Source: an uncultured Neomegalonema sp.
GTDB lineage: Bacteria > Pseudomonadota > Alphaproteobacteria > Rhodobacterales > Rhodobacteraceae
Length of the DNA stretch: 64,000 nt
Reading direction: 5' to 3'
Assembly: GCA_937995735.1 (NCBI GenBank)
Contig: CALKIZ010000003.1
Coordinates: 176,287-240,286 of the forward strand
Shown here in pieces: positions 62,059-64,000 of the stretch. Position numbers and translations under genes: made by a program. The first letter of the stretch is position 1. Each line of letters starts with the position of its first letter. The notes below the pieces were generated by a model, which was given only the letters and a program-made list of their open reading frames with translations, was not told where the DNA came from and did not search any database.

Positions 62059-63519
62059 ATGTCCGATAAACGCAACATCATTGCCCTTAAAAGACGCTCT
62101 AACGCCAGCGTTACTGCGGTTTGTCTTATGGGGACATTTCTCGTCGCTTGTACTGCTCCGGGGTCAGGTTCGGGAGTGTCCCGATATGAACCAACTTATC
62201 TGCGCGTGACTGAAGAACAGAAGTTTGGGCAAGCGCTGCGTCAGCATTATCTGGAACTTGCAACAAATGCTTTTGATCGCGATGATGTAACGAGATCGGA
62301 CTTCTACTCGCTTCGTGCACTCATGGCTGCTGAAGGAAAACTGGCACAACCGGCAGAGGCTTCTCAAGGTGGTGAATTATCTGCGTCTGGACAAAGATTA
62401 TCTGTAGCTTTGTCTAGTGGAGCGCGCATTGGATCGCCTGATTTAGCTGCGCGCGCGCAAGCAGCTTATGACTGCTGGTCAATCGAGTCTGATAGGGACG
62501 GTGATCCGCAGATAGCTCAATCATGCCGTTACAATGCGATAAATGCACTTGCTCAGCTTGAAAGCGCGAGTACAGGAGCGCGTCTCGTCGCGTCCGGCGG
62601 GCCAACTGAACCTCAGACGTTCAGCTATGTTGTAGAGCCGGGCGATGAATCAAAGGTGATCAACGCACCTGGTGGATACACGATCGAAGTTATCACTGAG
62701 CAAATACCCGCCCCTGTTCCGGAACATCAAGCGACTGTGCCAGCCCGGCACACAACCATAGAAACTCCTGTTCTGGTCCAAGCCCCTCAACACGTAACGG
62801 AACCAAATATTGTTGCGGCTCCACAATATATTGAGACATCTCCTATCGTAGAATATGTTGAGACACCGCAAGTTTTAGAGAATATTGTGACAACGGCGCA
62901 ACCGCAAAGAAATCAGAGTTTTGATGCTGGTTTTGCACCGTTGGAGCCGATTGTTGTTGAATCCGTTTCTACAGGACAGGAATTCGTGCTGGCCCCTCTC
63001 GATAACTATCGGCCATCGCAAGTGCCCTTTAGAGCTGGACCGGCAATTAATCTGGGGCCTATCAATTCAACACCTGTATTTGACACTGCACCATCCAAAT
63101 CATTGTCCTCAGTCGAGATTGCGTCTTTACCGTTTACAGGAGACGATGCTGTGAGTGCCTTGATTAAAGCCGCTGTTACCGCACCGGGTGATTTTTCGGT
63201 ATTTTTCGGCTTTGACAGCGATGAAGTAACTCTCGAAGGAGAAGATGTCCTCATAGATGCTGTGGAGCAAATCAGGTTGAGCGGAACTGAACGTGTCACG
63301 TTGATGGGCTTTACGGATTCGGTTGGACATGCGCGTTACAACCAACTTCTTGCGATGCGTCGTGCCCAGTCTGTGCGAAAGTTCCTTCAGAAAAAATTGG
63401 GGTCTAGGTCCAATGTCATGTTTGAGATTTTACCTGTAGGTGAGCTTCAAGCGGTTAGAGAAGGCGGCGACGGTGTCAAAGAAGCCCTTAATCGGAAAGT
63501 AGCGATTAGATTGATGTAA
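62059..63519 (+). CDS. OmpA-domain outer membrane lipoprotein
   Basis: The 486-residue protein begins with a basic N terminus and a lipobox, CLMGTFLVACT, so it is probably lipidated. The N-terminal 120 residues are helical and contain a Cys pair. A long Pro/Val/Thr-rich linker (about residues 190-350) leads to a C-terminal OmpA domain, VFFGFDSDEVTLEGEDV and LMGFTDSVGHARYNQLLAMRRA, cited as GFTDSVGHARYNQLLA, with the Asp and Arg that hold peptidoglycan. It should tether the outer membrane to the wall. AAGAAGAG lies before the ATG. Its N-terminal half matches no family I know. Confidence 0.88.
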   Translation: MSDKRNIIALKRRSNASVTAVCLMGTFLVACTAPGSGSGVSRYEPTYLRVTEEQKFGQALRQHYLELATNAFDRDDVTRSDFYSLRALMAAEGKLAQPAEASQGGELSASGQRLSVALSSGARIGSPDLAARAQAAYDCWSIESDRDGDPQIAQSCRYNAINALAQLESASTGARLVASGGPTEPQTFSYVVEPGDESKVINAPGGYTIEVITEQIPAPVPEHQATVPARHTTIETPVLVQAPQHVTEPNIVAAPQYIETSPIVEYVETPQVLENIVTTAQPQRNQSFDAGFAPLEPIVVESVSTGQEFVLAPLDNYRPSQVPFRAGPAINLGPINSTPVFDTAPSKSLSSVEIASLPFTGDDAVSALIKAAVTAPGDFSVFFGFDSDEVTLEGEDVLIDAVEQIRLSGTERVTLMGFTDSVGHARYNQLLAMRRAQSVRKFLQKKLGSRSNVMFEILPVGELQAVREGGDGVKEALNRKVAIRLM

Positions 63520-63546
63520 CGCGCTATTCGTTTCTGTGAATACCTT

Positions 63547-63586
63547 AAGGTCCTTGTCAGTTTTCCGGCAGGGGCCTTCGTGTGTT
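63547..63586 (+). terminator. Possible terminator after the OmpA-domain gene
   Basis: AAGGTCCTTG pairs with CAGGGGCCTT, allowing G-T pairs, around a 12-base loop, 27 bases past the stop. The following TCGTGTGTTT is a poor T tract. The remaining region to 63950 holds no supported gene and should carry an rRNA promoter. Confidence 0.45.
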
Positions 63587-63950
63587 TATCGCCAAAATAT
63601 ACGTGCAGCTTAATGGGTATCGGCTCCACAATTTGTATCAGTAGGCTTTACAATAAGGGCTGCTCAAGGCGTGATAACGGCTACTGCAGATACTTCTGAC
63701 CCTTTGACAGTCGCCAAAGCCTTTTTTGATTCTCGTATTCGGTCTTCCACTTGGAGTCGAAACAAATCAAATGTTGAATGCAAAAAGCAACTTTTGTTAA
63801 AAAAATATTATATAAAACAATTTTTTAGGTCTCGTTAAATTTTTCTTCGCACATGCGAAATTTTCTGCTTGCTAGTTTGATAATGAGTGCCTAAAACCCG
63901 CCCTCCAGACGAGGCGCTGCGGCGGAATTGTTTGGCGGCTGATTTAGCCG

Positions 63951-64000
63951 GTGCTCTTTGAAATTGATAAAGTAATGAAGGGATATGCGGGCGGCTTTCT
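63951..64000 (+). promoter_or_regulatory. Probable leader of an rRNA operon (rRNA body outside the window)
   Basis: GTGCTCTTTGAAATTGATAA resembles the conserved stretch that precedes the 16S gene in many alphaproteobacteria. No 16S start is reached by position 64000. An AT-rich tract at 63790-63850 could be its upstream promoter element. The call rests on recalled similarity only. Confidence 0.5.

Overview
The window is a contiguous piece of an alphaproteobacterial chromosome with mid-range GC. The placement rests on gene order: a cobS/cobT pair beside a J-domain gene and bolA; the atpHAGDC block, without the F0 genes; hflK-hflC-DUF2065-degP; a DUF2125-type secreted protein; and an OlsB-type N-acyltransferase. 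I cannot name the genus. The right edge runs into what looks like the leader of an rRNA operon, but no rRNA body is inside.

Layout. 0.1-4.9 kb: aerobic cobaltochelatase subunits CobS and CobT, a J-domain protein and BolA. 5-13 kb: a small lipoprotein, a zinc-ribbon membrane protein, two short-chain dehydrogenases, an HpsN-like histidinol-dehydrogenase paralogue, a DUF2125-like protein, ndk, and a secreted protein with a Cys/His pair reminiscent of papain-like folds. 12.9-13.6 kb: a gene-poor block of tandem and REP-like repeats. 13.6-19 kb: a small repeat protein, DUF2314, yaaA, def, a DegT-type aminotransferase, and two tandem paralogues of an unrecognised family. 19.4-21.5 kb: ovoA, for ovothiol biosynthesis. 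21.6-30 kb: a leftward surface-polysaccharide operon (wecB, wecC, bi-domain oxidoreductase, heparinase II/III-like, GT4 glycosyltransferase, methyltransferase), with two MITE-like elements upstream. 31.1-36 kb: the F1 ATP synthase operon, closed by a strong terminator. 36.3-38.5 kb: a secreted SPFH-like protein and an intact IS630-type insertion sequence. 39-39.7 kb: a HigBA/RelE-type toxin-antitoxin pair with a consensus promoter and an apparently leaderless toxin start. 39.9-54.8 kb: purB, a Tat-exported HIRAN protein, a periplasmic glutathione peroxidase, pepN, a hydratase-like gene, a Gfo/Idh/MocA oxidoreductase, aroQ, a PQQ sugar dehydrogenase, an OlsB-like acyltransferase and a ThiE-like protein. 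54.9-57.2 kb: three TadE/TadG-type pseudopilin genes. 57.7-63.5 kb: hflK, hflC, DUF2065, degP and an OmpA-domain lipoprotein.

Most genes are housekeeping or envelope functions. Several fit a stress theme without being one operon: ovothiol synthase, glutathione peroxidase, YaaA, HflKC, DegP and BolA. The accessory content is in the repeats, the IS630 copy, the toxin-antitoxin pair, the polysaccharide operon and the orphan paralogue pairs. I found no CRISPR array, tRNA, phage or obvious defence island. The best leads for something undescribed are the tandem paralogues at 17.5-18.9 kb, the pair of related ORFs at 12.2 and 52.6 kb that both sit next to repeats sharing an end motif, the secreted SPFH-like protein, the Tat-HIRAN protein, and the leaderless toxin-antitoxin promoter. 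Many starts differ from the ORF track, which accepts any in-frame ATG, GTG, TTG or CTG; I moved them where a ribosome binding site, signal peptide or gene overlap gave a better choice.
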